From assembly GCF_947504105.1 (NCBI RefSeq), contig NZ_CANNGP010000008.1:1-64000 (forward strand): a stretch of DNA of 64,000 nt, given 5' to 3'. Within the stretch, counting starts at the first letter, position 1, and every line of letters starts with the position of its first letter. The translations under genes and the position numbers were made by a program. This DNA comes from an uncultured Tateyamaria sp. Lineage in GTDB: Bacteria > Pseudomonadota > Alphaproteobacteria > Rhodobacterales > Rhodobacteraceae. Below are positions 1 through 7,674 of the stretch, one piece after another. Under the pieces are notes generated by a model. That model was not told the DNA's origin. It saw only the letters and a list, made by a program, of their open reading frames with translations, and ran no database searches.

Positions 1-118
1 TCTTCGTCAGGACGTCCAACTGGCGTCTTGCGTTGCGTGGATCGGCGCTGCCTCAAAACGTAACAAGCGCGGCGCTCGTGGCGGCTGCACCAATCACTGC
101 TTGTCGGGAGACGATAGG

Positions 119-324
119 CTACTCCTCGTACAAAACGGGGATTTGAAAGTTTTGTGCGATAGCTGCGGCGGTTTCTCTTGGGCCTGTATTCTCCGTTGAA
201 AGGCTCAAACAGTTATCTCTCGGTATCGCAACAAAGTCATTCTGATCAAGATAGCTCTTAAGCCCCTCGGGTGAGGCAATCTTGCCTTTTCGCGCGCGCT
301 CAGACGCAGACACGCGCGTCATTA
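119..324 (-). pseudogene. 3' part of P-loop kinase-like gene split by an IS
   Basis: This is the C-terminal 67 codons of a small P-loop nucleotide kinase-like protein, cut from its N-terminal part by the insertion sequence at 325-1170. Joining the two parts across a single TA (323-324 or 1171-1172) restores one uninterrupted frame of about 181 codons through the junction V-K-T-L-M-T-R-V-S. The fragment carries an Arg/Lys-rich helix (SERARKGKI) and the motif PRDNCLSLSTENT, a plausible substrate or lid region. It has no start signals of its own and is probably not expressed as a protein. The family assignment rests on the N-terminal half; the substrate is unknown. Confidence 0.75.
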
Positions 325-753
325 GGCAGCGGACTCATAAAATTCGATCCACAGTCTGACGGATGCCAGTTTGACCATTGCCATGAAGTTGCGTGACGTT
401 TTCTCGTATCGCGTCGCGATGCGCCGGAAGGATGCCTTGAGGCGGCCGAAGAAGCGCTCGATCTTGTTGCGGTCCTTATATATTTCAGCGACGAAATCCT
501 TGGGAAGTCTGCGGTTCGATTTGGATGGGATCACGTCAATGGCACCTTGTTCCCAGATCATTTCGCGGATCCAGTCAGCATCATAAGCCTTGTCGGCCAG
601 CACGTATTGGCCCGGTTGAAGCGCATCCAGTAGGCGTTTACATGGGGGCGCATCATGGGCCTGACCGGGGGTCAGTTCGAACCGGATTGGCAAGCCGTCC
701 TGATTGGTAAGCGCATGTAATTTGGTGGTTAACCCGCCCCGCGACCGCCCCAT
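322..753 (-). CDS. IS427-type transposase, downstream frame (orfB)
   Basis: This encodes the C-terminal catalytic half of an IS5-family DDE transposase. The start of the frame reads MGRSRGGLTTKLHAL, the classic region around the first catalytic Asp neighbourhood. YVLADKAYDAD carries the second Asp, and YKDRNKIERFFGRLK carries the Glu with the conserved Y-x2-R-x3-E-x6-K signature. It is probably made only as a fusion with orfA by -1 frameshifting at 770-776. Its TAA stop uses the TA of the target site (322-324), so the reading frame ends exactly at the element boundary. Confidence 0.9.
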   Translation of the reverse strand: MGRSRGGLTTKLHALTNQDGLPIRFELTPGQAHDAPPCKRLLDALQPGQYVLADKAYDADWIREMIWEQGAIDVIPSKSNRRLPKDFVAEIYKDRNKIERFFGRLKASFRRIATRYEKTSRNFMAMVKLASVRLWIEFYESAA

Positions 754-1091
754 GCAACGACGCGGGTCGTTTTTTTCAGCGTCGCCGCGGAATGATGAAC
801 GCGAATGCTCGTGCCATCCACCATGACCATGTCGACATTATGCGCGTCCGCCACGGCCTCCATGATCCGGTCCCAATGACCGGCATAGGTCCAGCGGTTG
901 AAGCGGTTATAGATCGTTGTCGGCGGGCCGTAGTCGCTGGGCAGGTCGGCCCAGGGAATGCCGGTGCGCAGGACGTAGAAAATCCCGTTGATCACGCGTC
1001 GGTCATCTACGCGCCTAACGCCCCGAGACTTGTTGGGCAGCACCTGTTTGATGAACTCCCACTCCAGATCGCTCATATCTGACCGCGCCAT
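729..1091 (-). CDS. IS427-type transposase, upstream frame (orfA)
   Basis: This encodes the N-terminal half of the transposase: MARSDMSDLEWEFIKQVLP begins the DUF4096-type DNA-binding region, followed by RTGIPWADLPSDYGP and the VMVDGT segment with the first DDE Asp. I chose the ATG at 1091 because a GGAGCAGGAA Shine-Dalgarno sequence precedes it; an ATG further upstream at 1130 lacks one. The frame overlaps orfB by 25 bases. A frameshift on the A7 run would join them into one protein of about 255 residues. Confidence 0.88.
   Translation of the reverse strand: MARSDMSDLEWEFIKQVLPNKSRGVRRVDDRRVINGIFYVLRTGIPWADLPSDYGPPTTIYNRFNRWTYAGHWDRIMEAVADAHNVDMVMVDGTSIRVHHSAATLKKTTRVVAWGGRGAG
770..776 (-). 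promoter_or_regulatory. A7 slippery site for -1 frameshifting in the transposase
   Basis: Seven consecutive A on the coding strand, directly after a CTG codon. Slipping back one base changes the frame to K-K-N-D-P-R-R-C-M-G-R-S, which runs straight into the orfB sequence. This is the arrangement known for IS5/IS427 relatives. It is inferred here from sequence only. Confidence 0.75.
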
Positions 1092-1170
1092 TTCCTGCTC
1101 CCTCCTGTTGTTTTGCGGGAAATGAATCACAACCCTATACGGTTGAACAGAAATTAATGGGTGTGCTGCC

Positions 1171-1512
1171 TAGTGTCTTTACAGAACAGAAAAGATGAAT
1201 TGGTTCGATAATACCTCCGTATTCTTCAATCGCGAGGTCATATTCTCGCAAAAGCCGTGCATCTGCGGGATGACTATAGGCTGCCGTTGTGATGAGCCTC
1301 GGCACATTGGCCATTGCTGCGCTACGGAGAGTTGTAACACGCAAATCATGCACGAGGTCCCAAAAGCCCGGCTGAGCGAAACCAAACACCATCCGAGCCA
1401 TATCGATGGCGGCGTGATTGTCCACAAGCGGCGATCCGGTGAGCAACGCGAGTTCTCTGGCTACCGTCAATTTGCCCGTTGCCGGAGCACCGTGGATGAG
1501 AAACAGTTTCAT
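1171..1512 (-). pseudogene. 5' part of P-loop kinase-like gene split by an IS
   Basis: This is the N-terminal portion of an AAA/kinase-like protein. It begins MKLFLIHGAPATGKLTVARE, with a Walker A motif GAPATGKLT, and continues to IHLFCSVKTL, where the IS interrupts it. I set the start at the ATG at 1512, seven codons inside the longest frame, because the family starts right before the first beta strand. Past the junction the frame reads into IS sequence and stops after a few codons. The rest of the gene lies at 119-322. The gene is inactivated by the IS; the cellular substrate is unknown. Confidence 0.8.
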
Positions 1513-2038
1513 GGTTGGCAACGGTAAGATCAAAGCTGTCGTTCATCAACGCTGCAGCATCCGGTAGAGTGCGCTCCTTCGACCTATTCGCCACGACTGT
1601 CACGAACGCAGCCTATCGACCTCAATGTCCCAGTCTCATTGAAACAAACCAGCGACCGCCGATTTGTTTGGTATTTGTGCCTCAAAAATCAAGCAATCTC
1701 ACAATCGAACTCTACTAAAAGCGCACCAAGGGTCACCGAAAGAAACAAGCGGTTCAAAACCCGAACAAACCAACTTGCCAATTCAGATCCAAAGGGGCGC
1801 GGATCAAGTGACGTCAAACGCGCTGGATACAGCAACTCAGGAACATATGAGCCGCACCAAACAAAGGGCGCGCAGGTTGACAATGAGACGAAACACTTAT
1901 GCAGCTAATGAACTGCACCAAGATCGATAAATCCGTTCGATGCGTTTTTGACGACAGCCCGCAAAAAGCGCGGCATTTACCATGGACGGGATGCGGCAGT
2001 GTAGTGTGGTCTCGTCAATTCTTAACTATTGCCAAAGA
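1513..2038. other. Intergenic stretch with no recognisable gene
   Basis: About 525 bases separate the split kinase gene from the symporter gene. Base composition is noticeably more AT-rich than the flanks. The frames open here on either strand code for low-complexity Lys/Arg/Thr/Gln-rich peptides without Shine-Dalgarno sequences or family resemblance. I see no RNA gene. It may be decayed accessory DNA. Confidence 0.5.
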
Positions 2039-2065
2039 AGAGGCCGCCCCGACAGGGCAGCCTCT
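2039..2065 (-). terminator. Probable terminator of the symporter gene
   Basis: The stem AGAGGC-C-GCC / GGC-A-GCCTCT has one internal mismatch and a short loop, just past the symporter stop codon. On the minus strand it is followed by a modest T-rich stretch (TCTTTGG). It is a reasonable but weak rho-independent terminator. Confidence 0.5.
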
Positions 2066-2082
2066 CCCGCCAGTGTTGATCT

Positions 2083-3639
2083 CTAATGGGCGAACTTCTT
2101 GATCTCGCCAGATTGCAGGCGGGCACTGTAAGAGTTCAGCTCTGCCCGCACCACTTTCATCAGGAAGTAGAGGCAGAAGATATTGACCACGGCCATGGCA
2201 AAGATCGCCGCATCCGAGAAGTCGATGACCGGCCCAAGGCTTGCCGCCGCTCCGATGACGATGAAGATGCAGAAAATGATCTTGAACACCAGTTCCGTCG
2301 TCTTGCCCTCGCCAAAGAGGTAGGTCCATGCCTTCAGCCCGTAGTAGGACCACGAGATCATCGTCGAGAAGGCAAACAGGACCACCGCGATGACCAGTAC
2401 ATACGGGAACCAGCCGATGGCCGAGCCAAAGGCCGCAGATGTCAGCGCCACACCGGAGTTGCCGTCGACCGTCGCGATCGCACTTCCCGCTTCGTTCAGC
2501 ATGTAGTTGCCTGTTGCCTGATCAACGATCAGTTGTTGTGAGATGATTATGACCAAGGCCGTCATCGTGCAGATCACCACCGTGTCGATCAACGGCTCAA
2601 GCAAGGAAACGAACCCCTCGGTAATCGGTTCTTTGGTTTTCACCGCCGAATGCGCAATCGCTGCTGAACCCACGCCCGCCTCGTTCGAGAAGGCCGCGCG
2701 TTTGAAGCCTTGGATCAACGCGCCGACAAGTCCGCCTGCCACGCCAAGCCCGGTGAACGCACCAACAAAGATTTGGCCGATGGCCCAGCCGATCATGTCG
2801 TAGTTGACGATCAGAACAATCAGCGCCGCGCCGACATACATGATGCCCATGAACGGCACGACCTTCTCGGTCACCTTGGCGATGGATTTGATCCCACCAA
2901 CGATCACCGCAAAGACGACAGCAGCAAAGATGACGCCTGTGATCCAACCCGGGTAGTCGCCCGTGATCACGGTAATCTGCACATGCGCCTGGTTGGCCTG
3001 GAACATGTTCCCGCCGCCAAGGGCCCCAAGGATACAGAACACCGAAAACAGGACGGCGAGAATCTTGCCACCCGGCAGCCCCAGTTCATCAAACCCTTTG
3101 GAGATGTAATACATCGGACCGCCTGAAACGGTGCCATCCGGGTATTCATTGCGATACTTCACACCCAACGTACATTCGGTGAACTTGGACGCCATGCCCA
3201 AGAGACCTGCAAGGATCATCCAGAATGTGGCCCCTGGCCCGCCAATCCCAACGGCAACGGCAACACCCGCGATGTTCCCAAGGCCCACTGTTCCTGAAAG
3301 CGCCGTTGCAAGCGCCTGAAAGTGGCTGACTTCGCCCGCGTCGTTGGGGTTGGAGTAGTCACCTTTGACCAGCCCGATAGCGTGTCCGAAAAATCGGAAC
3401 TGTACGGCGGCAAAGTAGATCGTGAACACGGTTGCACCGATGACCAGCCACATCACGATCCATGGAAAGGACGTGCCGGGAATCGGGGCAAAGATGAAAT
3501 TCACGAAAGGGCCTGTGAAATTGGCGAAGGCCTCGTTCACACGCGCATCCAGCGACGGTGCCGCATCCTGCGCCTGCGCGGGTATGGCGACAGCAACAAG
3601 CGCCGATAGCGCAAGGAGTATCGAATAAATCTTTTTCAT
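2083..3639 (-). CDS. Sodium:alanine/glycine symporter (AGCS family)
   Basis: This is an inner-membrane secondary transporter of 518 residues that couples Na+ to uptake of alanine, glycine or a similar small amino acid. The first 23 residues look like a cleavable signal peptide (MKKIYSILLALSALV...AQA), which some family members carry. Family motifs follow: GEVSHFQALATALSGTVGLGNIAG near residue 100, SGGPMYYI near 170 and AAFSNEAGVGSAAIAHS near 315, then about ten hydrophobic segments. It lies 12 bases downstream of a universal stress protein gene and is probably cotranscribed with it. The exact substrate cannot be told from sequence. Confidence 0.9.
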   Translation of the reverse strand: MKKIYSILLALSALVAVAIPAQAQDAAPSLDARVNEAFANFTGPFVNFIFAPIPGTSFPWIVMWLVIGATVFTIYFAAVQFRFFGHAIGLVKGDYSNPNDAGEVSHFQALATALSGTVGLGNIAGVAVAVGIGGPGATFWMILAGLLGMASKFTECTLGVKYRNEYPDGTVSGGPMYYISKGFDELGLPGGKILAVLFSVFCILGALGGGNMFQANQAHVQITVITGDYPGWITGVIFAAVVFAVIVGGIKSIAKVTEKVVPFMGIMYVGAALIVLIVNYDMIGWAIGQIFVGAFTGLGVAGGLVGALIQGFKRAAFSNEAGVGSAAIAHSAVKTKEPITEGFVSLLEPLIDTVVICTMTALVIIISQQLIVDQATGNYMLNEAGSAIATVDGNSGVALTSAAFGSAIGWFPYVLVIAVVLFAFSTMISWSYYGLKAWTYLFGEGKTTELVFKIIFCIFIVIGAAASLGPVIDFSDAAIFAMAVVNIFCLYFLMKVVRAELNSYSARLQSGEIKKFAH

Positions 3640-3651
3640 TTTCTGTAATCC

Positions 3652-4083
3652 TTATGCGACGACAGTGACAGGAACGCGGGCGGTCATGACGAGATTTGCG
3701 GTTGAGCTGCCGAAAATGCGCGATGTCAATCCACCGGCACTGCTGCGGGCCACGATGATCTGGCTTGCGCCTTCCTTGTGAGCAATGTCGTCTATGGTGT
3801 CAGCCACATCCCCGTGCCGTACAATTGCCCGCGCCGACAGTCCGGCCTCAGTCAACGACGCCACCGCCGGGTTGACCACCCGCTCCATTGCGACGGAAAT
3901 TTCTTCCTCTCTCCGCTTGTGCCGTTCTGCATTCTCCTCTGCGGTTTGGAAAGAAAACGGCGACCACTCGATCACGTAGACGACGATCAACTCGCAAGCT
4001 GTCGTGTTTGCTGCCAGGTCTTTGGCAAAGGCGAGAGCTTTGTCCCCCGAACTCTGTCCATCAAGGCCGATAACTAACTTCAT
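3652..4083 (-). CDS. Universal stress protein (UspA family)
   Basis: This is a single-domain cytoplasmic Usp protein of 143 residues with the Rossmann-like alpha/beta fold of the family. It opens with MKLVIGLDGQSSGDKAL and closes with the ATP-binding style segment IIVARSSAGGL...FGSSTANLV (G-x-x-G-like, then GSS/T), as in ATP-binding UspA-like proteins. It sits first in a two-gene unit with the AGCS symporter. Pairing of Usp domains with transporters suggests it senses energy or nucleotide state for that symporter; this is inference. A short palindrome lies about 44 bases upstream of the start. Confidence 0.85.
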   Translation of the reverse strand: MKLVIGLDGQSSGDKALAFAKDLAANTTACELIVVYVIEWSPFSFQTAEENAERHKRREEEISVAMERVVNPAVASLTEAGLSARAIVRHGDVADTIDDIAHKEGASQIIVARSSAGGLTSRIFGSSTANLVMTARVPVTVVA

Positions 4084-4432
4084 GAGGCTGTCCCTATTTT
4101 GTGAGCTTTTTGATCTGGTTTTCGAGGGTGCACTGCACCTCCGAAGGCCTGCATTGTGTCGCTGCTCAGATTGTACGCTATGGTATCGACGCGTACCGGT
4201 CCACTACATTGACGGGAAACGCGGTTTGATCACCAGTCTGAACATCCTTGTTGCCGGAATACGAGGCGGCCGCAAAGGACGAGTTTGTTCCCCCGACCAC
4301 GTGGTCAAAGCGCGTCGCTGTTACGCAAATACACTTAGTTTCTGCCCCGTACTATCGCGTATCGTCTGCCACATCTTCGAGGAAGTCGCCCATCACATGC
4401 CCGCACCTCCGACCAATTGACAGCGTGCAGCC
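4084..4432. promoter_or_regulatory. Intergenic region with two short palindromes
   Basis: No gene is credible in these 349 bases. Two palindromes stand out: GGTGCA-C-TGCACC at 4127-4139, about 44 bases upstream of the stress-protein start, and GACCACGTGGTC at 4295-4306. Either could be an operator, but no regulator is encoded next door. A TACAAT -10-like hexamer (minus strand, 4170-4175) lacks a good -35 partner. Confidence 0.35.
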
Positions 4433-5062
4433 TCAGACCGGTAGGGTCCGAGGCTCGTCATCCGATTCACCAACTGCTAAGTCAAGCTCCGGCAGATCCC
4501 GCAACGTCTGCAGATCAAACGTCGCCAGAAACGTATCCGTCGTAACAAAGGTGTGCGGTGCGCCGGGCCGCGGTGACCTCGGACCTGACGCAATCAGGTC
4601 TTTATAACGCAACCGCGCCAGCACGTCGCGACTGACCTCCTTGCCGAAGATATCCTTCAAACCTGCCCGGTCGATCGGCTGGTGATAGGCGATTGCACAG
4701 AGCACGCCCATCTCCACTTCGTTGAAGGCGAGCGATTGATCACCCAAATCAGCAGCCGCTTTGATCGCATCGGCAAACCGCGTCCTTGTCCTGAACATCC
4801 ATCCACCGAAGACTTGCAAAAGTTCATAAGGGCGATCTGCCAGTTCCGCCTGAATATCCTCGATCAACATCTCGACCGACACCCCCTGCCCCACCACGCG
4901 GGCCAAGTCGTCGCGCGTCACCGGCGCGCTGCTGGCAAACAGCACCGCTTCGATCCGCCCCATCCATTCGCGCCAGCGAAGGTCCGATGGCAACTCAGCA
5001 AGCTCTCGATCGAACAGATCCTTGCCTTCTCTGGCACGCCTTCGTCTAGCAGCGACATTCAT
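4433..5062 (-). CDS. ScpB-like winged-helix protein
   Basis: A 209-residue homologue of ScpB, the kleisin-associated subunit of SMC condensin. The core WREWMGRIEAVLFASSAPVTRDDLARVVG (about 30-58) is the first winged helix. SLAFNEVEMGVLCAIAYHQPIDRAGLKDIFGKE (about 128-160) is the second, with the conserved pattern of ScpB proteins. It is not beside scpA, as housekeeping scpB would be. Instead it overlaps the stop of a DUF1612 protein gene by four bases (ATGA). I recall this pair as recurrent on plasmids and islands in Alphaproteobacteria. It therefore probably serves an accessory DNA-binding role rather than the core condensin. Confidence 0.8.
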   Translation of the reverse strand: MNVAARRRRAREGKDLFDRELAELPSDLRWREWMGRIEAVLFASSAPVTRDDLARVVGQGVSVEMLIEDIQAELADRPYELLQVFGGWMFRTRTRFADAIKAAADLGDQSLAFNEVEMGVLCAIAYHQPIDRAGLKDIFGKEVSRDVLARLRYKDLIASGPRSPRPGAPHTFVTTDTFLATFDLQTLRDLPELDLAVGESDDEPRTLPV

Positions 5063-6021
5063 GGCGCGATCCCATAGAGTTGAAAGGTGGGCCGTCCGGT
5101 CAGTTCGCGCGCGACGCCCAGTTCGACCAGTCGGTCGCAGAATCGCCGCGCAGCACGATCGGTCATCGGCAAGGCGGTGCCGCGGATCATAGGCGACAAC
5201 ATGGTCGACGGCGCCACCGTATTTTCGGACAAGAACAACGCAACCGCCGCCTCCGCCCCCTTGGCGCGGAGCTTTGGCGCCACAGCTCGAAGAGCGGCGG
5301 ATGATTGTGCAAGGGCCCGCGCCAGACCAATCGTGTCTTCAACAGATTTGAGGATGCTCTGCTGAACACCCAAATCGGCCCTCTGCCCGGCCGCAGTCAG
5401 GTCCCGCAACATCGCCTTGCTGAGACATTGCGCTGTAACCGGCAGCACGGTTCTCCAGTTGAGAGACCGGGCCAGAACAACATCGGAAAACAGACAGGCA
5501 ATCCGCTCTGCCCGATCATCCAACTCCAGCACCGCCCGCATCACAACAACGCAACCGGCCAAAGCTCCGTGGGATTGCGCATGTTCTGCTGCGCCCATCA
5601 GCCATCCATCAATTTCGGTCTCAAGGTCAGAACCAATAAGGGCCGCTAACCCGGCCCCCCAGTCCCGCCCATTTAGTCGACAGCGGACCACCTCCCGCCA
5701 GAAGGCTAGCATATCACCATCTGGACCCCGGGCTTCGCTGGGTGGCGTCAGATGATATGCGTCGCGGATATCGGCCTCCTGCGCCATCCGTCCTTCCAGT
5801 TTCGAGGTTGCGGTGGCCGCCTTCAGCGCCAGTCGGTTGGCCAACAGTTTCAGCGGCACCCCATGGCCCGGATCAGAGACCAAAGCGTCGACCACTGTCA
5901 TCACTGCCCCGGACCGAAAGGCCACGGTTTCGGGGATTTCTGCACGTGTAGAGGCGATCCAGGGCGGGAGCTTGGGTAAGCTGCTTGGGTCGTCCAAGAT
6001 ATGGCCAGGCTGATAGGTCAT
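5059..6021 (-). CDS. DUF1612/helix-turn-helix protein (RHE_PE00001 family)
   Basis: A 320-residue protein of the family named after Rhizobium etli plasmid gene RHE_PE00001. It has an N-terminal conserved region with VDALVSDPGHGVPLKLLANRLALKAATATSKLEGR (about 45-80), a central DUF1612 region, and a C-terminal helix-turn-helix region (PMTDRAARRFCDRLVELGVARELTGRPTFQLYG). Function is unknown; the C-terminal domain suggests DNA binding. The neighbouring ScpB-like gene is translationally coupled, so the two probably form a complex. Its position beside IS elements suggests horizontal origin. Confidence 0.8.
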   Translation of the reverse strand: MTYQPGHILDDPSSLPKLPPWIASTRAEIPETVAFRSGAVMTVVDALVSDPGHGVPLKLLANRLALKAATATSKLEGRMAQEADIRDAYHLTPPSEARGPDGDMLAFWREVVRCRLNGRDWGAGLAALIGSDLETEIDGWLMGAAEHAQSHGALAGCVVVMRAVLELDDRAERIACLFSDVVLARSLNWRTVLPVTAQCLSKAMLRDLTAAGQRADLGVQQSILKSVEDTIGLARALAQSSAALRAVAPKLRAKGAEAAVALFLSENTVAPSTMLSPMIRGTALPMTDRAARRFCDRLVELGVARELTGRPTFQLYGIAP

Positions 6022-6348
6022 GCTACAACACTATCTCACCGCGGCGCTTGTCTCTACAATATAGCGTGCAAACCGCCCCAGCTTTTTGCTCCCTATTGCC
6101 TCCAACGACGCGGATCCATCGGACGAGCACGTCTCGAAGGGATCCTGACGTGTTCGGGGGCTTCTAGTCCAACAACACACGATGGAAGCGCCGTGTTGAA
6201 ACCGTGATGACAGCGGGTCCAAGGCTTTCCTACAATCTCCGAGTGTAGTTTGCACTGATATGCTCCCACGTCAGATCGCTACGCATATTCCCGACCGGAA
6301 CTTCCAGATCTTAATCCATCGAATTGCATTTCAATCATCTGCAGACGC
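6022..6348. other. Intergenic stretch with no recognisable gene
   Basis: These 327 bases lie between the DUF1612 gene (start at 6021) and the stop of the HlyD gene. I see no credible coding frame, no strong hairpin followed by a T run, and no obvious promoter. It is the left edge of the exporter locus. Confidence 0.5.
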
Positions 6349-7674
6349 TCATCTTTCCCCCATCGCGTCTTGGACGGTGCGCACAATTGGTGCGAAAAAA
6401 TAGCTGATGATGCGGCGGGTGTCTGTCGTGACATCGATGGTTGCTGTCATGCCGGGCCGCAAGGCATATTGATCGGAACCGGCAGACAGATACGCATCAT
6501 CTGGGGTCGCGCGCACGACATAGCCCCATTGCCCATCCTCGCCTTGTGTTGAATCTGCCGCGATGTCGGAAATTTGGCCTTCAACAAAACCAAACCGCTC
6601 TGACGGATAAGCATCAAGGCGGATATTCGTGCGCTGGCCCACCTCCATGAAGCCGATGTCCTGATTTGAAAACAAGCCCTCAATCTCGATCTCCACATTC
6701 GTGGGCACGATTCGCAGAAGCTCGGCACCGGCGTCAGCCACGCCACCCACGGTAAAGACTTGTAACTGGTCAACAATCCCTGACACAGGAGCCTTAAGTT
6801 GTGCGGCCACCACACGCCGCCGGGCGGCACGCTCTTCCTCGCCGAGTGTGGCGAGGCGGGAATCGATTTCCGATTGTCGCCCCAGCGAATTGCTGCGGAT
6901 TTCTGCAATCCGGGCGCGCCGTTCGCTGTTTAGCGCGGTGCGCTCCGCCACCTTCTGCCCCAGTTCACGCAAATAGACATCACGCTCGCGCTCAAGCTCT
7001 GTAAAGGCCTGCTGAACATCCAGAAACGCCGCCCGGCTGCTGGTACCCTGATCCAACAGCAGCTGTGAACGCTCTAACCGTTCGCTTTGAATTTCGAGTG
7101 AGGCTTGCACGCGCGCGATGTTTGTACTGGTCACCTCTTCGGATCGGCGGTTCACGTCTTCGCGGGCATCGATTTGTTCAAGAACGGCAAGGAAGTCGCG
7201 CAGTTCGGCCTCAAGAAGCTGTTCTTGTTCGGCCACAAACGGGTGCTCGGACAGGTCTTGCGGCAGGTCGAAAAGCGCCTGACCCCGCGCAAGGAAATCA
7301 GGGGCACGCACATTCTGCAGCAATGCGCCAACCATCGCATCAACCCTCAGAGCTTCGATCTGAAGCCGTTGCATCTCTGCGGTAAGCTTGCCCAGTTCGG
7401 AAATCGCATCGGTCGGATCAAGCTCTATCAAGATCTGCCCCTTTGACACCGGCATCCCGTCGCGCACATGAATGGCTCTGATACTTCCGGCAAATTCAGG
7501 CTGGACGACCTGCACCTGCGTGATGGGAACGACACGACCTTCTCCGCGCGCGACCACTTCGACCTTAAAGACGAATGCCATCACAACGATCGCCACAAAC
7601 ACCACAATGCCAAACAAAATTGTCAGGTGCAGGGTCGGCGATGAGATTTTCATGGGTTCAGCCTGAGCGGTCAT
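6349..7674 (-). CDS. HlyD-type periplasmic adaptor of a type I exporter
   Basis: A 441-residue membrane fusion protein that would link the neighbouring ABC exporter to an outer-membrane TolC-like channel. Residues 1-16 are cytoplasmic. A single membrane segment follows (LTILFGIVVFVAIVVMAFVF, about 17-36), then a biotinyl-lipoyl-like half (GSIRAIHVRDGMPVSKGQILIELD), a long coiled coil (about 100-270, rich in Glu/Arg/Gln), the second lipoyl half (APVSGIVDQLQVFTVGG) and a beta-barrel domain. Its ATG overlaps the ABC gene stop by four bases (7671-7674). It is the last gene of the operon; no TolC gene is present, so a housekeeping channel is assumed. Confidence 0.92.
   Translation of the reverse strand: MTAQAEPMKISSPTLHLTILFGIVVFVAIVVMAFVFKVEVVARGEGRVVPITQVQVVQPEFAGSIRAIHVRDGMPVSKGQILIELDPTDAISELGKLTAEMQRLQIEALRVDAMVGALLQNVRAPDFLARGQALFDLPQDLSEHPFVAEQEQLLEAELRDFLAVLEQIDAREDVNRRSEEVTSTNIARVQASLEIQSERLERSQLLLDQGTSSRAAFLDVQQAFTELERERDVYLRELGQKVAERTALNSERRARIAEIRSNSLGRQSEIDSRLATLGEEERAARRRVVAAQLKAPVSGIVDQLQVFTVGGVADAGAELLRIVPTNVEIEIEGLFSNQDIGFMEVGQRTNIRLDAYPSERFGFVEGQISDIAADSTQGEDGQWGYVVRATPDDAYLSAGSDQYALRPGMTATIDVTTDTRRIISYFFAPIVRTVQDAMGER

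Larger units (their letters stand above)
325..1170 (-). mobile_element. IS5 family (IS427-type) insertion sequence, 846 bp
   Basis: The ends are inverted repeats. The left begins GGCAGCGGACTCATAAAATTC at 325; the right, read inward from 1170, begins GGCAGCACACCCATTAATTTC. They match at most positions. A TA dinucleotide flanks both sides (323-324 and 1171-1172), as expected for target duplication in this IS group. Two overlapping transposase frames fill the element, with a run of seven A on the coding strand for frameshifting. The size and two-frame layout fit IS427 relatives. It appears intact and could be mobile. It disrupts a P-loop kinase-like gene. Confidence 0.9.

Noticed and set aside
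1664-1930. Overlapping plus-strand frames in the AT-richer spacer
   Set aside because: They encode low-complexity basic peptides in two frames at once with no start signals, as expected of chance.
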